Positions 63,621 to 64,000 of a DNA stretch of 64,000 bases are shown piece after piece. Position numbers and translations under genes: made by a program. The notes under the pieces are model-generated. The model was not told the DNA's origin. It was given only the letters and a program-made list of their open reading frames with translations, and ran no database searches. Position 1 is the first letter of the stretch, and each line of letters begins with the position of its first letter. Source of the DNA: Gammaproteobacteria bacterium (GTDB taxonomy: Bacteria > Pseudomonadota > Gammaproteobacteria > Burkholderiales > Gallionellaceae); contig JAHJNJ010000023.1 of the NCBI GenBank assembly GCA_018820925.1, positions 28,572 through 92,571 on the forward strand, given 5' to 3'.

Positions 63621-63709
63621 GTCTAAACATGCGCGCATCGTGCCGTGAACCAAACCAAATATCAAGGTCGAAGTTGGGGGTGACATTTTGGAGTTATGAA
63701 TGGCGTAGG

Positions 63710-63810
63710 AAAATCAATAGAGGAAAATCAATAGCAAAATCAATAGAGCAAAATCAATAGCAAAATCAATACAAAATCAATAGCAAAATCAATAGGGTCA
63801 AAATCAATAG
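63710..63810. repeat. Tandem array of a 12-mer
   Basis: Eight copies of caaaatcaatag with small variations in the linking bases; the last copies read ggtcaaaatcaatag. They abut the stop codon of the RAYT-like transposase at 63813. Confidence 0.85.
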
Positions 63811-63812
63811 GG

Positions 63813-64000
63813 TCAGACTCGATTGATCATAAACTCTTCCGATTTCCGATCCCCACCTTTGGCATTCGGCTCGACCCGTCGCTGCAGTTGCTTCTGTATA
63901 CGTTGCTTGAACCGATCATTCCCCAGCACCCATGCCTTGTTGGTTGCATCCCGTATTTCATCAAGACTGCTTTCAGGTATGTGCGACTTGAATAGCTGGC
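63813..64000 (-). mobile_element. 3' end of a second RAYT-like/Y1 transposase (partial)
   Basis: The minus strand has an open frame from the window edge to a TGA at 63815-63813. It encodes about 62 residues such as LFKSHIPESSLDEIRDATNK, AWVLGNDRFKQRIQKQL and a basic tail ending FMINRV. This is the typical C-terminus of the longer REP-associated/Y1-type transposases. The catalytic HUH part lies beyond the window, so completeness cannot be judged. Confidence 0.75.

Larger units (their letters stand above)
63490..63812. other. Gene-free, repeat-rich stretch
   Basis: About 320 bp without a convincing gene. It contains two hairpins (63523-63541 and 63588-63620) and most of a tandem 12-mer array (63710-63810). 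Base composition is clearly more A+T-rich than the neighbouring genes, suggesting mobile-element debris. Confidence 0.6.

Noticed and set aside
63710..63810. Possible CRISPR array
   Set aside because: The 12-mers are directly joined with no spacers of constant length and no cas genes are near.

Overview
The window reads as chromosomal DNA of a betaproteobacterium. Supporting gene orders are ftsK-lolA-rarA-serS, rhodanese-grxC-secB-gpsA, gpmI-envC-ctpA and a bioBFHCD operon. A complete MSHA-type pilus locus together with these orders suggests a Gallionellaceae/Nitrosomonadales-like organism, but that placement is inference and I cannot name a species. Most genes are on the minus strand and many are joined by ATGA or GTGA overlaps. 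No rRNA, tRNA, CRISPR array or prophage was seen.

Layout. 1-7837: an operon read right to left that encodes a small exported protein, two large TPR proteins, a TPR lipoprotein, a small exported protein, a TolQ/MotA-type proton channel and ExbD/TolR partners, the last cut by the window edge. It looks like a proton-motive-force-driven envelope machine without an assigned function. 8500-14755: serS, rarA, a REP-associated transposase (RAYT) between its REP repeats, lolA and ftsK. 14755-18595: a NarL-type regulator, a hybrid histidine kinase, a SCO1-type copper chaperone and a TauE/DsbD-like membrane protein. 18649-23251: the biotin operon bioB-F-H-C-D, disturbed by repeats; one REP pair lies inside bioH. 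23271-24038: comF.

24070-42869: the MSHA type IV pilus locus. One block is mshE-G-prepilin-(membrane protein)-A-C-(nucleotidyltransferase module)-D-O-P-Q. A second block, mshI-I2-J-K-L-M-N, has its own promoter. The block order is permuted relative to the Vibrio locus. MshE carries c-di-GMP-binding type N-terminal repeats, and a diguanylate cyclase lies at 57308-58375.

42962-48003: trmL, gpsA, an SH3 protein, secB, grxC, a membrane rhodanese, a PglL-type O-oligosaccharyltransferase and a DUF2892 protein. 48031-52688: an RND efflux pair and a two-cysteine ArsR regulator, with two matching candidate operators. 52813-57295: gpmI, envC, ctpA and an unknown gene. 57308-63489: diguanylate cyclase, alpha/beta hydrolase, beta-lactamase-family lipoprotein, polysaccharide deacetylase, methyltransferase, small lipoprotein and a UPF0158-like protein. 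63490-64000: hairpins, a tandem 12-mer array and the 3' end of a second RAYT-like transposase.

The most unusual items are the TolQ/R-TPR operon, the nucleotidyltransferase module fused in frame to MshD, the REP pair inside bioH, the paired ArsR operators, and the apparently leaderless mshI promoter. All functions are inferred from sequence reading; no database search was run.
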